64,000 bases of DNA from Pseudomonas sp. VD-NE ins (GCF_031882575.1 NZ_CP134772.1:3305001-3369000), one strand, 5' to 3'; shown: positions 37,972-46,982, counted from the first letter of the stretch. Numbers and translations are program-made. The notes: generated from the letters alone by a model not told the origin.

Positions 37972-38322
37972 GTTCGGCTTTTGATTTGTGCTGGATTCGC
38001 CCCTCATCGGAACGCCGCCCGCCCAGCCCTCTCCCGAGGGAGAGGGAGCCGATTTGTGGTGTTTTCGGGATCGGCGTTTGCCTGGTAGGCAGGGCTGGGC
38101 GTTCGGCTTTTGATTTGTGGCGAATTCGCCCCTCATCGGAACGCCGCCCGCCCAGCCCTCTCCCGAGGGAGAGGGAGCCGATTTGTGGTGTTTTCGGGAT
38201 CGGCGTTTGCCTGGTAGGCAGGACTGGGCGTTCGGCTTTTGATTTGTCGCGAATTCGCCCCTCATCGGAACGCCGCCCGCCCAGCCCTCTCCCGAAGGAG
38301 AGGGAGTTGATTTGTGGGCTTT
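37972..38322. repeat. 129-bp direct tandem repeat, about 2.7 copies
   Basis: The marker GTTCGGCTTTTGATTTGT recurs at 37972, 38101 and 38230, an exact 129-base period. Copies differ at only a few positions. Each contains the palindrome CCCTCTCCCGAGGGAGAGGG, the core of type C repeats. Because 129 is a multiple of three, a frame stays open on the minus strand across the array, but it is not a credible gene. Confidence 0.92.
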
Positions 38323-38374
38323 TCAAAACCTGAGTTCGGCTCGATGTTTCAGTTCGGCGGACCTCGCCCAAGCA

Positions 38375-38422
38375 CCTCGGTCAGTCCCCTCTCCCTCTGG
38401 GAGAGGGCTAGGGTGAGGGGCT
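38375..38422. repeat. Type C palindromic repeat (single unit)
   Basis: CTCGGTCAGTCCCCTCTCCC, then GGGAGAGGGCTAGGGTGAGG, adjacent to the GNAT stop. The preceding ~50 bases (AACCTGAGTTCGGCTCGATG...) match the same positions beside the copy at 50970, so the unit extends to roughly 100 bases. Confidence 0.8.
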
Positions 38423-38423
38423 T

Positions 38424-38921
38424 CTAGACTTGCAGATTCTTGATCCAGAACTGCATGCGCCCGTGATCCGGGTCGAACATGCCCGGCGCAAAGCCGAATT
38501 TGCTGTAGGCATTCTGCGCTACGGCGTTGCCTTCCAGCACTTCGAGGGTGATCTTGCAGCAACCGCGCTGGCGAGCAATCTCTTCTACTTTCTGCAGCAT
38601 TTTCTGGCTCAGCCCGAGGCCGCGGAACGTGCTGACCACCGCCACGTCATGGACGTTGACCAACGGTTTGCAGGCAAACGTGGAAAACCCTTCAAAACAG
38701 TTCACCAGCCCCGCCGGCTCGCCGCCGACAAAGGCCAACACGCTGAACGCGTGCGGGCGCCGGGCGAGTTCTTCGGGCAGTCGGCGCAACAGGTCAGGGT
38801 CGAGCGAATGGCCGCCGCCCATCGGGTCTTCTGCGTAATGATTGAGCACGATACCGATGGCCTCGGCGTGCGTTGGATTGCTGTAGCTGGCCTGAAGTAC
38901 AAGAATCTCTGCGGAATCCAT
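38424..38921 (-). CDS. GNAT family N-acetyltransferase
   Basis: 165 residues with the ATG at 38919-38921, chosen for the GGGGA five bases upstream (38927 and 38939 are alternatives). GNAT fold: VVSTFRGLGLSQKMLQKVEE is the acetyl-CoA loop and LEVLEGNAVAQNAYSKFGF the late signature. The acceptor is unknown. Single gene between repeats. Confidence 0.85.
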   Translation of the reverse strand: MDSAEILVLQASYSNPTHAEAIGIVLNHYAEDPMGGGHSLDPDLLRRLPEELARRPHAFSVLAFVGGEPAGLVNCFEGFSTFACKPLVNVHDVAVVSTFRGLGLSQKMLQKVEEIARQRGCCKITLEVLEGNAVAQNAYSKFGFAPGMFDPDHGRMQFWIKNLQV

Positions 38922-39019
38922 TTCCATCCCCAAACACAAAAGCCCCGGCGCGCAAAGTGCGTACTGAAAGGCTGTCTGACCTTAGCGCGGGGGTGATCGG
39001 GCGGGCAACCCGCAAATGC

Positions 39020-39128
39020 AAAAGATCAAAAGATCAAAAGATCAAAAGATCGCAGCCTTCGGCAGCTCCTACAGATAATCGGGTGTAGGAGCTGCCGAAG
39101 GCTCGGGCCGCGATCGGACGATCTTTGG
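39020..39128. repeat. REP-like palindromic pair, type B, with AAAGATC microrepeat
   Basis: Four tandem copies of the eight-base unit AAAAGATC precede GCAGCCTTCGGCAGCTCCTA, and the inverse unit follows. The second unit has the variant GCTCGGGCCGCGATCGGACG also seen at 45.2 kb. Confidence 0.85.
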
Positions 39129-39133
39129 CTTTT

Positions 39134-39715
39134 TCAGTGACCCCAGATCAACTCTTCAGTCCAGCCCAGTTCAGCAAAATCTTCGGCGCGCAGTCCGCTT
39201 TCGCCAACACAGAAAAACTCATCCAGTTGCGGCGGTTTCACCGCAGTATCGCTGAGCATCGCATGCACCTGCCCGCGGTGATGAAGCTGATGCTCGAACA
39301 GGTGCGAAAGCATACGCAAGCGGCTGTCGTGCTGCGGCGTATCACGGGCGATGGTGACGATCCGAGCCAGATCGGCATCGCGCAATTGTTCGCAATAAGC
39401 AATCAGCCGCCGATCAACATGCGCCTGCTCTTCGCGCAAATGCGTGGCGTCGGTAAACGGTTCGTCCACGTTGAAAAATACATAACAGTCAGGATGCGGC
39501 TCAGCCCCGCGCAGCTCGCGCTCCAGCGCATCGACGTAGAACCAGTCACAGGTGAGGATGTGATTGAGGGTCAGGCGAATGCTCGGAAAAAAGCTCACCC
39601 GGGGCGCCGCCAGATCGGCCGCGCCAAGCTGCGACCAGGCCTTGGCCAGGCGATGATTGGCCCAGGCATTCTGATAAGCCATGGTCAGCAAATGATGGGA
39701 TAACGGTTGGCTCAT
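39134..39715 (-). CDS. DinB-family protein
   Basis: 193 residues; ATG at 39713-39715 with GAGGAGGG upstream. Four-helix DinB/YfiT-like bundle: YQNAWANHRLAKAWSQL, LTLNHILTCDWFYVDALERE and the metal-binding LSHLFEHQLHHRGQVHAML (HxxxHRGQ). The family includes metal-dependent hydrolases and thiol transferases; this one cannot be assigned. It starts 17 bases after the zapE stop and is probably in the same operon. Confidence 0.85.
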   Translation of the reverse strand: MSQPLSHHLLTMAYQNAWANHRLAKAWSQLGAADLAAPRVSFFPSIRLTLNHILTCDWFYVDALERELRGAEPHPDCYVFFNVDEPFTDATHLREEQAHVDRRLIAYCEQLRDADLARIVTIARDTPQHDSRLRMLSHLFEHQLHHRGQVHAMLSDTAVKPPQLDEFFCVGESGLRAEDFAELGWTEELIWGH

Positions 39716-39732
39716 GTCGGCGCCCTCCTCAC

Positions 39733-40848
39733 TCAAGCTTCGGCAAAGCGCTGCAGCTGCATCTCCTGCAAGCGACTGAGGGTGCGCCGGAACGGAAATT
39801 CCAGATAACCCTCGGTATACAGCGCGTCCATTGGCACTTGCGCCTCGATGTACAGCGGTACTTTGCGGTCGTAGCACTCGTCGACCAGCGCGATGAAACG
39901 CCGCACGCCGTCATCGTGAACCGACAATTGCGGCAACTCACGGTCGCCTGCCACGACCCGCTGCGCGCCATCTTCGGTGCCGCGCGCGATGCGTCCTTCG
40001 CGTTTCTGTGCGCTGAGATTGGGCACTTCGCTCAACAGAATAGCCGTGTAGCGGTCGCACAGCGCGATGAAATCCATGGCGGCGAACGGTTGCTCGCACA
40101 GATCCGCGTAGCGGCACCACAACACCGCTTCACTGGCCTGCACCACGTTCAACTGGCGATGCCCGACCGCCACCGGTTCGGCGCTGGCCGCTTGCCCGGC
40201 GGTCAATGCCCGAAAGACCTCATCCAGCGCACTGCCCGTAGATGTGGCCACAAAATAGCGTTGCAGGCCCGCCCCCGGATGCAGGCGATGATCCTCGGCG
40301 CCATTCACCGCTACCACCTGCATATGCGCCTTGATCGCGGCAATGGCCGGGACGAAGCGATCGCGGTTGAAGCCGTCGGCGTACAGATCGTCGGGCGGCA
40401 GATTGGACGTGCAAACGATGACCACGCCTTCATCGAACATCACCTGAAACAGCCGACCGAGAATGATCGCGTCACCGATGTCGTTGACGAACAGTTCATC
40501 GAAGCACAGCACCCGCACCTCGGATGCCAGCTCTTTGGCCAGCACACGCAACGGATCGGCAATCCCGGTCAACTGGAACGAACGCTGATGCACCCAGCCC
40601 ATGAAGTGATGAAAGTGCTGGCGTCGCGCAGGCACCCGCAAGCTCTGATAAAACTGATCCATCAGCCAGGTCTTGCCACGCCCGACCGGACCCCACAGAT
40701 AAACGCCGGTGACCGAACGGGCACCGGCGTGCAGCGTTTCATGGCATTTTTGCAACGCCCAGACTGCGTGTTCCTGAGCTTCATCCTGGATGAAGCCCTT
40801 ATGTTGAACGGCATGTTGCCAGGCGCTGAGAGGAGAGTCGAAAGTCAT
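39733..40848 (-). CDS. zapE: Cell division ATPase ZapE (AFG1-like)
   Basis: 371 residues. Walker A GPVGRGKT at 53-60 and Walker B VRVLCFDELFVNDIGDA from about 111, sensor region VVIVCTSNLPPDDLYADG, and the family C-terminus VDECYDRKVPLYIEAQVPMD then FRRTLSRLQEMQ. ZapE is an AAA ATPase recruited late to the division ring and destabilises FtsZ polymers. Transcribed with the DinB-like gene. Confidence 0.92.
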   Translation of the reverse strand: MTFDSPLSAWQHAVQHKGFIQDEAQEHAVWALQKCHETLHAGARSVTGVYLWGPVGRGKTWLMDQFYQSLRVPARRQHFHHFMGWVHQRSFQLTGIADPLRVLAKELASEVRVLCFDELFVNDIGDAIILGRLFQVMFDEGVVIVCTSNLPPDDLYADGFNRDRFVPAIAAIKAHMQVVAVNGAEDHRLHPGAGLQRYFVATSTGSALDEVFRALTAGQAASAEPVAVGHRQLNVVQASEAVLWCRYADLCEQPFAAMDFIALCDRYTAILLSEVPNLSAQKREGRIARGTEDGAQRVVAGDRELPQLSVHDDGVRRFIALVDECYDRKVPLYIEAQVPMDALYTEGYLEFPFRRTLSRLQEMQLQRFAEA

Positions 40849-40870
40849 GCGCGGCAGTATGCCACGCCGA

Positions 40871-41212
40871 TTACAGGGAAATATCCAGTCGGGCGATTTT
40901 CCCCTGCTCGTTCAATCGAAATGTGTAGCGCAGTTGCGCCGGACTGCCGGGGAAGGTTCCGGAAATCAGCCCGTGCACCAGCACTTTGCCGGTGCGTTGC
41001 TGGACCTCCAGCACTTCGACCCGAGGCTGATAGCGTTGCCCGGTGTCTTGCATCCATTGTGCGATGGCGTGCGGGCCGACCTGATGCTGGCCCTCGTCGA
41101 ACACGTTGGCATCCTCGGCAAAAAAACTGGCGACCCGCGACGTATCGCGTGCGTTGGCCGCATCGATATACGCAGCGATCGCCGGGGCCAGTGCAGAGAC
41201 GGGATGGGACAT
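40871..41212 (-). CDS. NTF2-like (SnoaL) protein
   Basis: 113 residues starting MSHPVSALAPAIAAYIDAAN. The cone-shaped NTF2-like fold is indicated by ARDTSRVASFFAEDANVFDE, the HAIAQWMQ helix and paired strands ending YTFRLNEQGKIARLDISL. Small polyketide-cyclase-like or binding proteins share this fold; the function cannot be told. It lies 51 bases downstream of a YafY-type regulator on the same strand and may be its target. Confidence 0.82.
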   Translation of the reverse strand: MSHPVSALAPAIAAYIDAANARDTSRVASFFAEDANVFDEGQHQVGPHAIAQWMQDTGQRYQPRVEVLEVQQRTGKVLVHGLISGTFPGSPAQLRYTFRLNEQGKIARLDISL

Positions 41213-41263
41213 GGTTGCAGCTCCTTTTGTTTGGTTCTGCGAGCATCCTAAAACAGCGTTGCG

Positions 41264-41980
41264 TCAGTTTTTGTCAGGAGTGAAGCGCCCGCTTTCATCC
41301 AGTTGCATCTGCTCGCGCCAGGTGCGCAAAAGGTCGCTGCGCCGCCCCGGATAACCCTCGCCCTGACGGCTGGCCGCGCTGATCCGGTCGGTACGAAACG
41401 TACGATAGGCGCCGCGCAATTCGCACCACGCGACGATGATCCGCACCTCGTTGAGAAAACCCAGCGCCAAGGGCCAGATCAAGCGTTGGCTCGGCACCTG
41501 CTGCGCGTCGGCGTAATCGATGTGCAACTTGGCTTGATCGCGGATGGCGTGGCGGAACACGTTCAACGGCACGGCGTTTTGCGGAAAACCATAGCCCGGC
41601 GGGCCCGGCATCACGGTGGGATTGCGCAGCGCTTCCTGGGCTTGCGGATCGAGCACAGCGGCAATTTTCGCCAGCGCGTCCGCTGCCGCTTTGCCGAGCA
41701 CTTCATCTCCGCGCTGATCAACGTAGCGCAGACCAAGGACAATGGCCTCGGTCTCGTCGGCATTGAGCATCAGCGGCGGCAGAAACAGGCCGCTGCGCAA
41801 CACATAACCGATCCCCGCCTCGCCATGGATCGGCGCGCCGAGGGCGGTCAGCTCAGCGATATCGCGATAGAGCGTGCGTTCGGACACTTCCAGTTCGGCA
41901 GCCAGGGTCGCCGCCGTCACCGGGCGCTTCTTGCCGCGCAGCACTTGCAGCAAAGTCAAAAGACGAGTGGTACGCGACAC
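41264..41980 (-). CDS. YafY-type regulator with HTH_11 and WYL domains
   Basis: 238 residues. N-terminal winged helix TRLLTLLQVLRGKKRPVTAA and ELEVSERTLYRDIAELTALG, then a WYL domain around 140-215 (LHIDYADAQQVPSQRLIWPL; GFLNEVRIIVAWCELRGAYR; FRTDRIS). WYL domains bind ligands, often nucleotides, and control the DNA-binding part. The downstream NTF2-like gene is a possible target. Confidence 0.88.
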   Translation of the reverse strand: MSRTTRLLTLLQVLRGKKRPVTAATLAAELEVSERTLYRDIAELTALGAPIHGEAGIGYVLRSGLFLPPLMLNADETEAIVLGLRYVDQRGDEVLGKAAADALAKIAAVLDPQAQEALRNPTVMPGPPGYGFPQNAVPLNVFRHAIRDQAKLHIDYADAQQVPSQRLIWPLALGFLNEVRIIVAWCELRGAYRTFRTDRISAASRQGEGYPGRRSDLLRTWREQMQLDESGRFTPDKN

Positions 41981-42061
41981 GATGTGCAGGCTCTGGACGA
42001 AAAAGATGACGGAGCTTAGCAGAGGCTGGTGTCAGAAAATGGCAGGAGCCTTGGCTGAAAA

Positions 42062-42151
42062 TGTGGGAGCGAGCTTGCTCGCGAAAGCGGCGGGTCAGTC
42101 GCCAACGATGTTGGCTGATCTGACGCCTTCGCGAGCAAGCTCGCTCCCACA
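42062..42151. repeat. REP-like palindromic pair, type A (variant GAGCTTGCTCGC)
   Basis: Inverted units with the variant core GAGCGAGCTTGCTCGCGAAA, between two genes. Confidence 0.88.
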
Positions 42152-42169
42152 GGGGGACGCAGTGTTGCG

Positions 42170-43129
42170 TCAAATATCGACTTTGTGTCGGGCGGCGTAG
42201 AGGCAGAGCATCTCCATCGCCAGTGTGGCGGCGGCCAATGAGGTGACCTCGGCGTGGTCGTAGGCCGGGGCAACTTCGACCACGTCCATGCCGACCAGAT
42301 TGATGCTGCGTAAACCGCCAAGAATCTCCAGTGCTTGCACGGTGCTCAGGCCGCCGCAGACCGGGGTGCCGGTGCCCGGCGCAAACGCCGGATCAAGGCA
42401 GTCGATGTCGAACGTCAGGTACACCGGGTTATCGCCCACCCGCGCGCGGATCGCTTCGACAATCGCCTCGCAACCACGCCGATGCACCTGTCGGGCATCG
42501 AGTACCTGAAAGCCCATGTGATCGTCATTGGTCGTGCGCAAACCGATCTGCACCGATCTTGCCGGATCCACCAGCCCTTCCCGAGCGGCGTGCCAGAACA
42601 TGGTGCCGTGATCGATCCGCTTGCCCTCCTCGTCCGGCCAGGTGTCGCTGTGTGCATCGAAGTGAATCAGCGACAGCGTGCCATGTTTGCGCGCGTGGGC
42701 CTTGAGCAGCGGGTAGCTGATGAAGTGGTCGCCGCCAAACGTCAGCATCGCGCTGCCGGCGTTGAGAATGCGCTCGGCGTGAGCTTCGATGCTTTCCGGA
42801 ATACTCTGCGGGGAGCCGTAATCAAAGTCGCAGTCACCGTAATCAATCACAGCCAAGTGATCGAACGGGTCAAACGTCCACGGCCAATGGCGTTCCCAGG
42901 CAATCCCGGTGGACGCGGCGCGTATCCCCCGTGGTCCGAAACGGGCGCCGGGGCGGTTGCTGGTGGCGGTGTCGAACGGCACGCCGCTGACCGCAACATC
43001 GACGCCGCGCAGATCACGGCTATAGCGCCGGCGCATGAAACTGGTGATGCCGGCGTAAGTACTTTCGGCAGCGGTGCCGTAGAGGCTGTCGCGGGTCATG
43101 GCCTGGTCGTTTTGCATGGGCACATCCAT
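42170..43129 (-). CDS. speB: Agmatinase (ureohydrolase) SpeB
   Basis: 319 residues; ATG at 43127-43129 after AGGAGCACCACG. Binuclear manganese site motifs: GGDHFISYP, LIHFDAHSDTWPDE and TFDIDCLDPAFAPGTGTPV. The N-terminal stretch ATSNRPGARFGPRGIR and the C-terminus VGMDVVEVAPAYDHAEVTSL are close to E. coli SpeB, more so than to guanidinobutyrase. It hydrolyses agmatine to putrescine and urea. The upstream neighbour is a polyamine-type binding protein and beyond it a LysR gene, so the group is likely for agmatine/polyamine use. Confidence 0.9.
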   Translation of the reverse strand: MDVPMQNDQAMTRDSLYGTAAESTYAGITSFMRRRYSRDLRGVDVAVSGVPFDTATSNRPGARFGPRGIRAASTGIAWERHWPWTFDPFDHLAVIDYGDCDFDYGSPQSIPESIEAHAERILNAGSAMLTFGGDHFISYPLLKAHARKHGTLSLIHFDAHSDTWPDEEGKRIDHGTMFWHAAREGLVDPARSVQIGLRTTNDDHMGFQVLDARQVHRRGCEAIVEAIRARVGDNPVYLTFDIDCLDPAFAPGTGTPVCGGLSTVQALEILGGLRSINLVGMDVVEVAPAYDHAEVTSLAAATLAMEMLCLYAARHKVDI

Positions 43130-43145
43130 CGTGGTGCTCCTGTTG

Positions 43146-44237
43146 TTATTGATGGCTACGGAAAGTGGTCCAAAGGCGCGTGCGCTGGCGCATGTCCTTG
43201 AGGCTCATGCTGCGATCGGCGTACAGCCGCGCGCGCACCTCGCTCGGCGGATAGATGTCGGGGTCGTTGCGTACGGCCTCATCCACCAGCGGCGTGGCGG
43301 CCTGGTTGGCGGTGGCAAAAAAAAGCATGTTGGTCAGTTCGGCCACGGAGTCGGGGCGCAGCATGAACTCGATGAACGCCCGCGCGGCTTCAGGGTGCGG
43401 CGCGTCTTTGGGGATGGCCAGATTGTCCTGCCACACCAGCGTGCCTTCCTTGGGAATGCGGTAGGCCACTTCGTACGGTTTATTGGCCTTGTGTGCCTGA
43501 TCAGCGGCCATGCTTGCGTCGCCGTTGTAAGTCAGCGCGAGACACACGTTGCCGCTGGCCAGGTCATTGATCTGCCGGCCGCTGGCGACGTAGAGCACCG
43601 ATGGTTGGAGTTTCTGCAACAACGCCTCGGCGGCGGCCAGGTCGTTTTTGTCCGTGCTGTAGGGATCCTTGCCCAGGTAATGCAGGGCCAGACCGATAAC
43701 TTCCTGCGGCGAATCGAGGATCGCGATGCCGCAGTCCTTGAGCTTGCTGGCGTTCTCGGGTTTGAACAGCAGATCAAGGCTGTTCAGCGGCACATCAGGC
43801 AAGCGTTGTTTTACGGCCTCGACGTTCATGCCCAGGCCCAGCGTGCCCCAGGTGTACGGCACGCCGTAGCGATTGCCGGGGTCGACGGCAGCCATTTTTT
43901 CCAGCAAGTCCGGATCAAGGTTGGCGTAGCCCTTGAGACCCTCGTGACGGATTTCTTTCAACGCGCCGGCGGCGAGTCCTCGGGCCAGAACGCTGGACGA
44001 CGGCACCACCACGTCATAACCGCTGCCGCCGGTGAGCAACTTGGTCTCCAGCACCTCGGAGGTGTCGAAAGTGTCGTAACGCACATGAATGCCAGTCTCC
44101 TGCTCAAACCGTTGCAGGGTTTGCGGCGGCACGTAATCGGCCCAGCTGTAGAGATTGAGCGTCTTGTCTTCGGCCTGAGCCTGAAGAGCCACGGACAACA
44201 GCAGCGCGGGGAAACACAGCTTGAACAAGAGAGCCAT
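43146..44237 (-). CDS. Polyamine-type periplasmic binding protein (PotF/SpuD family)
   Basis: 363 residues; ATG at 44235-44237 with CAGGTG upstream. Signal peptide to LQAQA, then LNLYSWADYVPPQTLQRFEQ, the diagnostic start of PotD/PotF proteins, with GGSGYDVVVPSSSVLARGL and NRYGVPYTWGTLGLGMN. Binds putrescine, spermidine or similar. No ABC permease or ATPase genes are adjacent, so it is an orphan component placed next to agmatinase; it may feed a transporter elsewhere. Confidence 0.9.
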   Translation of the reverse strand: MALLFKLCFPALLLSVALQAQAEDKTLNLYSWADYVPPQTLQRFEQETGIHVRYDTFDTSEVLETKLLTGGSGYDVVVPSSSVLARGLAAGALKEIRHEGLKGYANLDPDLLEKMAAVDPGNRYGVPYTWGTLGLGMNVEAVKQRLPDVPLNSLDLLFKPENASKLKDCGIAILDSPQEVIGLALHYLGKDPYSTDKNDLAAAEALLQKLQPSVLYVASGRQINDLASGNVCLALTYNGDASMAADQAHKANKPYEVAYRIPKEGTLVWQDNLAIPKDAPHPEAARAFIEFMLRPDSVAELTNMLFFATANQAATPLVDEAVRNDPDIYPPSEVRARLYADRSMSLKDMRQRTRLWTTFRSHQ

Positions 44238-44336
44238 GACGAACACCTGACCGGAGAAAGTGGTTGCAGGATGCGCCGTCGGATACATTAGAAAAATTGC
44301 CGAATAATTATCCTGACTTTATCCCGGAGTAATGTG

Positions 44337-45236
44337 ATGTTGGGTCAACTGCACGACGTGGATCTGCAACTGTTGCGCCTGTTTGTGCGGGTGGTCGAGT
44401 GCGGCGGTTTCAGTGCGGCCCAGGGTGATCTGGGGCTGAGCCAGTCGAGCATCAGCCAGCAAATGGCCAAACTGGAAACTCGCCTCGGCTATCGCCTGTG
44501 CAGCCGTGGCAAGGGCGGATTCAGTGTCACGCCCAAGGGCGAGCAATTGCTGATCGCGGTGCGCACGTTGTTTGAATCGATCGAAGCCTTCCGTCATCAA
44601 TCCAACGGCGTCGCCGGGCGCTTGATCGGTGAAGTGCGTCTGGGGATTTCCGAGTCGGTCGATCAATCCGTATTACAACGCGTGGCCGAGGCGATCCGGC
44701 GTTTTCGCGAGCGCGACGAGTCGGTGCGCATCGAGCTGATCAGCGCCATGCCCGGCGAGATGGAACGGCTGTTGTTGCAACAGCGGCTGGATCTGGCGAT
44801 CGGCTATTTCTCGCAAGTGCAAAGCGCGTTCGACTATCGCCAGTTGTTCAGCGAAACCCAGCATTTGTACTGCGCTGCCGGCCATCCCCTGTTTACCGAT
44901 GAAACGCCGAGCGATGCCGCGTTACAGGCCTGCGACCGGGTCGATCACCCCTATCGTTTTTTGCGCAGTGACGAGCCGTTTCAGGGCAAGGTCTGCTCGG
45001 CGCGGTCGGAGCAGGTTGAAGGCACGCTGACGTTTATCCTGTCGGGTAAACATGTGGGTTATCTGCCGGATCACTATGCGCGGAGCTGGCAATCAAAGGG
45101 CCTACTGAAGCCGATCCGTGAGGGCGAGTTGAGTTTCGAAGTCGCCTTTCATCTGGCCCGGCATCGGGCGCAGGTGCCGGGGGATGCGCAAAAAGCTTTT
45201 GAAGAGGATTTACTGGCCGCATTCAATCTCGCGTAG
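44337..45236 (+). CDS. LysR-family regulator, probably of the binding protein/agmatinase genes
   Basis: 299 residues; ATG at 44337 with CCGGAG seven bases upstream. HTH: LRLFVRVVECGGFSAAQ and GLSQSSISQQMAKLETRLGY. Divergent from the polyamine-type binding protein across 99 bases, so it likely controls that operon. Its TAG stop lies within the first bases of a type B REP (see 45232), so the last codons may have been changed by the repeat. Confidence 0.88.
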   Translation: MLGQLHDVDLQLLRLFVRVVECGGFSAAQGDLGLSQSSISQQMAKLETRLGYRLCSRGKGGFSVTPKGEQLLIAVRTLFESIEAFRHQSNGVAGRLIGEVRLGISESVDQSVLQRVAEAIRRFRERDESVRIELISAMPGEMERLLLQQRLDLAIGYFSQVQSAFDYRQLFSETQHLYCAAGHPLFTDETPSDAALQACDRVDHPYRFLRSDEPFQGKVCSARSEQVEGTLTFILSGKHVGYLPDHYARSWQSKGLLKPIREGELSFEVAFHLARHRAQVPGDAQKAFEEDLLAAFNLA

Positions 45237-45319
45237 GAGCTGCCGCAGGCTCGGGCCGCGATCGGACGATCTTTTGATCTTCAAAGATCGCAGCCTCGTT
45301 TCACTCGACAGCTCCTACA
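45232..45319. repeat. REP-like palindromic pair, type B, overlapping the LysR stop
   Basis: GTAGGAGCTGCCGCAGGCTC starts at 45233, and the TAG of the repeat is the stop codon of the LysR gene. The partner unit ends CGACAGCTCCTACAC. Confidence 0.85.
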
Positions 45320-45452
45320 CGGGCGTTTGCCGATAGCGGCCAATAAAACCTGACCTTTCAGGCAGTTATTGCTCGTTGCCCTCGCCGCCCTCTTCCGGCA
45401 TTCTGCGCCTCCATTTTCTGACCCGGCCCCGCCTCGCGGCGCGCAAAACACC

Positions 45453-46919
45453 ATGACCGCCTCTGAAAAAGCCCCGCGCAACAACGACCTGATTTACGGC
45501 CTCAACGATCGTCCACACCTGACTGCCACGGTGTTTGCCGCGTTGCAACACGTGCTGGCGAGCTTCGTCGGCATCATCACCCCGACCCTGATCATGGGCG
45601 GCGCCCTCGGTCTGCAAAGCGAAATTCCCTACCTGATCAGCATGGCGCTGTTCGTCTCCGGGCTCGGCACTTTCGTCCAGGCCAAGCGCTTCGGCCCGGT
45701 CGGTTCGGGGTTGTTGTGCCTGCAAGGCACCAGTTTTTCCTTTATCAGCGTGATTCTCAGTGCCGGGTTCATGGTCAAGGCGCGCGGTGGCGGCACCGAT
45801 GAAATCCTCTCGACGATCTTCGGCGTGTGCTTTTTCGCTGCGTTCATCGAGGTGGTGCTGAGCCAGTTCATCGGCAAACTGCGCATGCTGATCACCCCGG
45901 TAGTCACCGGCACCATCATCACGTTGATGGGCCTGTCGTTGATCAAAGTGGCGATGACCGACATTGCCGGCGGTTTCGGCGCGCCTGATCTGGGTGCAGC
46001 CAGCCATGTGTTTCTGGCCGCGCTGGTGATTGGCACCATCGTCGTGTTGAACCGCGTCGACGTGCCGTTTCTGCGCCTGGGCGCGATTGTTATCGGCCTG
46101 ACTCTGGGCTATGTGGTCGCCTGGCTGATGGGCACCGTGGATTTCGCCTCGATGCCAGAGGTGCCGCTGGTCAGTGTGCCGGTGCCGTTCAAGTACGGTT
46201 TCAACTTCGACTGGGTGGCGTTCGTGCCGGTGGCGGTGATTTTCCTTGTGTCGCCGCTGGAGGCTGCCGGTGACCTGACCGCCAACTCGATGATCTCCCG
46301 GCAACCGGTCAAAGGCCCGCTGTACATCCGCCGGATCAAGTCCGGCCTGCTCGCTGACGGCCTCAACTCGGCCATGGCCGCTGTGTTCAACAGCATGCCG
46401 ATGGTGACCTTCGCGCAGAACAACGGGGTGATTCAACTCACCGGCGTGGCCAGCCGTTACGTAGCCTTCTTCATTGCCGGTTTGCTGGTGTTGCTGGGGT
46501 TGTTCCCGATGATCGGCGCGGTGCTGCAACTGATGCCGAAACCGGTACTGGGCGGCGCCGAACTGGTGATGTTCGGCACCGTCGCGGTGGCCGGGATCAA
46601 GATCCTCGCCGAGGCGGGCCTGCATCGACGCAACATGCTCATCGTGGCGATTTCGCTGGGCATGGGCCTGGGCATCGCGGCGGTCCCGGAAGTGTTGCGT
46701 GAACTGCCGCAAGCGCTGCGCAACATCTTCGAATCGCCGATCACCGTCGGTGCGTTGTGCGCTATCGTGCTGAACATCTTCCTGCCGGAAGAATTCATTG
46801 AACTGGAAGAAGACGATTTCGACCCGGAAGCTTCTATTCTTCAGGTCATGGAAAACCCGGACATGCCGGCCAAAGGTGAACCTGCCCCGGCGGCGGCTGT
46901 CGCACAGTTGAACCGCTAA
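45453..46919 (+). CDS. NCS2 purine/uracil-xanthine permease
   Basis: 488 residues, 14 predicted helices. NCS2 signatures: ALQHVLASFVGIITPTLIMG, GSGLLCLQGTSFSFISV, LEAAGDLTANSMISRQPV (substrate-site Glu) and NSMPMVTFAQNNGVIQLTGV (second site), then MLQ-type end region. Nucleobase/proton symport, most like xanthine/urate members (XanP/UacT), but the exact substrate is not certain. ATG at 45453 lacks a strong ribosome site. A strong terminator follows. Confidence 0.9.
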   Translation: MTASEKAPRNNDLIYGLNDRPHLTATVFAALQHVLASFVGIITPTLIMGGALGLQSEIPYLISMALFVSGLGTFVQAKRFGPVGSGLLCLQGTSFSFISVILSAGFMVKARGGGTDEILSTIFGVCFFAAFIEVVLSQFIGKLRMLITPVVTGTIITLMGLSLIKVAMTDIAGGFGAPDLGAASHVFLAALVIGTIVVLNRVDVPFLRLGAIVIGLTLGYVVAWLMGTVDFASMPEVPLVSVPVPFKYGFNFDWVAFVPVAVIFLVSPLEAAGDLTANSMISRQPVKGPLYIRRIKSGLLADGLNSAMAAVFNSMPMVTFAQNNGVIQLTGVASRYVAFFIAGLLVLLGLFPMIGAVLQLMPKPVLGGAELVMFGTVAVAGIKILAEAGLHRRNMLIVAISLGMGLGIAAVPEVLRELPQALRNIFESPITVGALCAIVLNIFLPEEFIELEEDDFDPEASILQVMENPDMPAKGEPAPAAAVAQLNR

Positions 46920-46930
46920 CGTCTGGCCTG

Positions 46931-46977
46931 AAAAAGGGCTGAACCGGTGACGGTTCAGCCCTTTTTTGTTGAGAGAC
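46931..46977 (+). terminator. Rho-independent terminator of the NCS2 permease gene
   Basis: AAAAGGGCTGAACC-GGTGAC-GGTTCAGCCCTTTTTT, a ten-pair GC stem extended by A-T pairs, 12 bases after the stop and just before the next gene. Confidence 0.93.
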
Positions 46978-46982
46978 CGTTT

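Noticed and set aside
37972..38322. Possible CRISPR array
   Set aside because: The units are 129 bases long and directly adjacent, without unique spacers of constant length, and no cas genes are present. The same holds for 61206-61640.
37856..38371. A repeat-containing 171-residue open frame on the minus strand
   Set aside because: It exists only because the 129-base tandem unit is a multiple of three; the product is a translation of a palindromic repeat.
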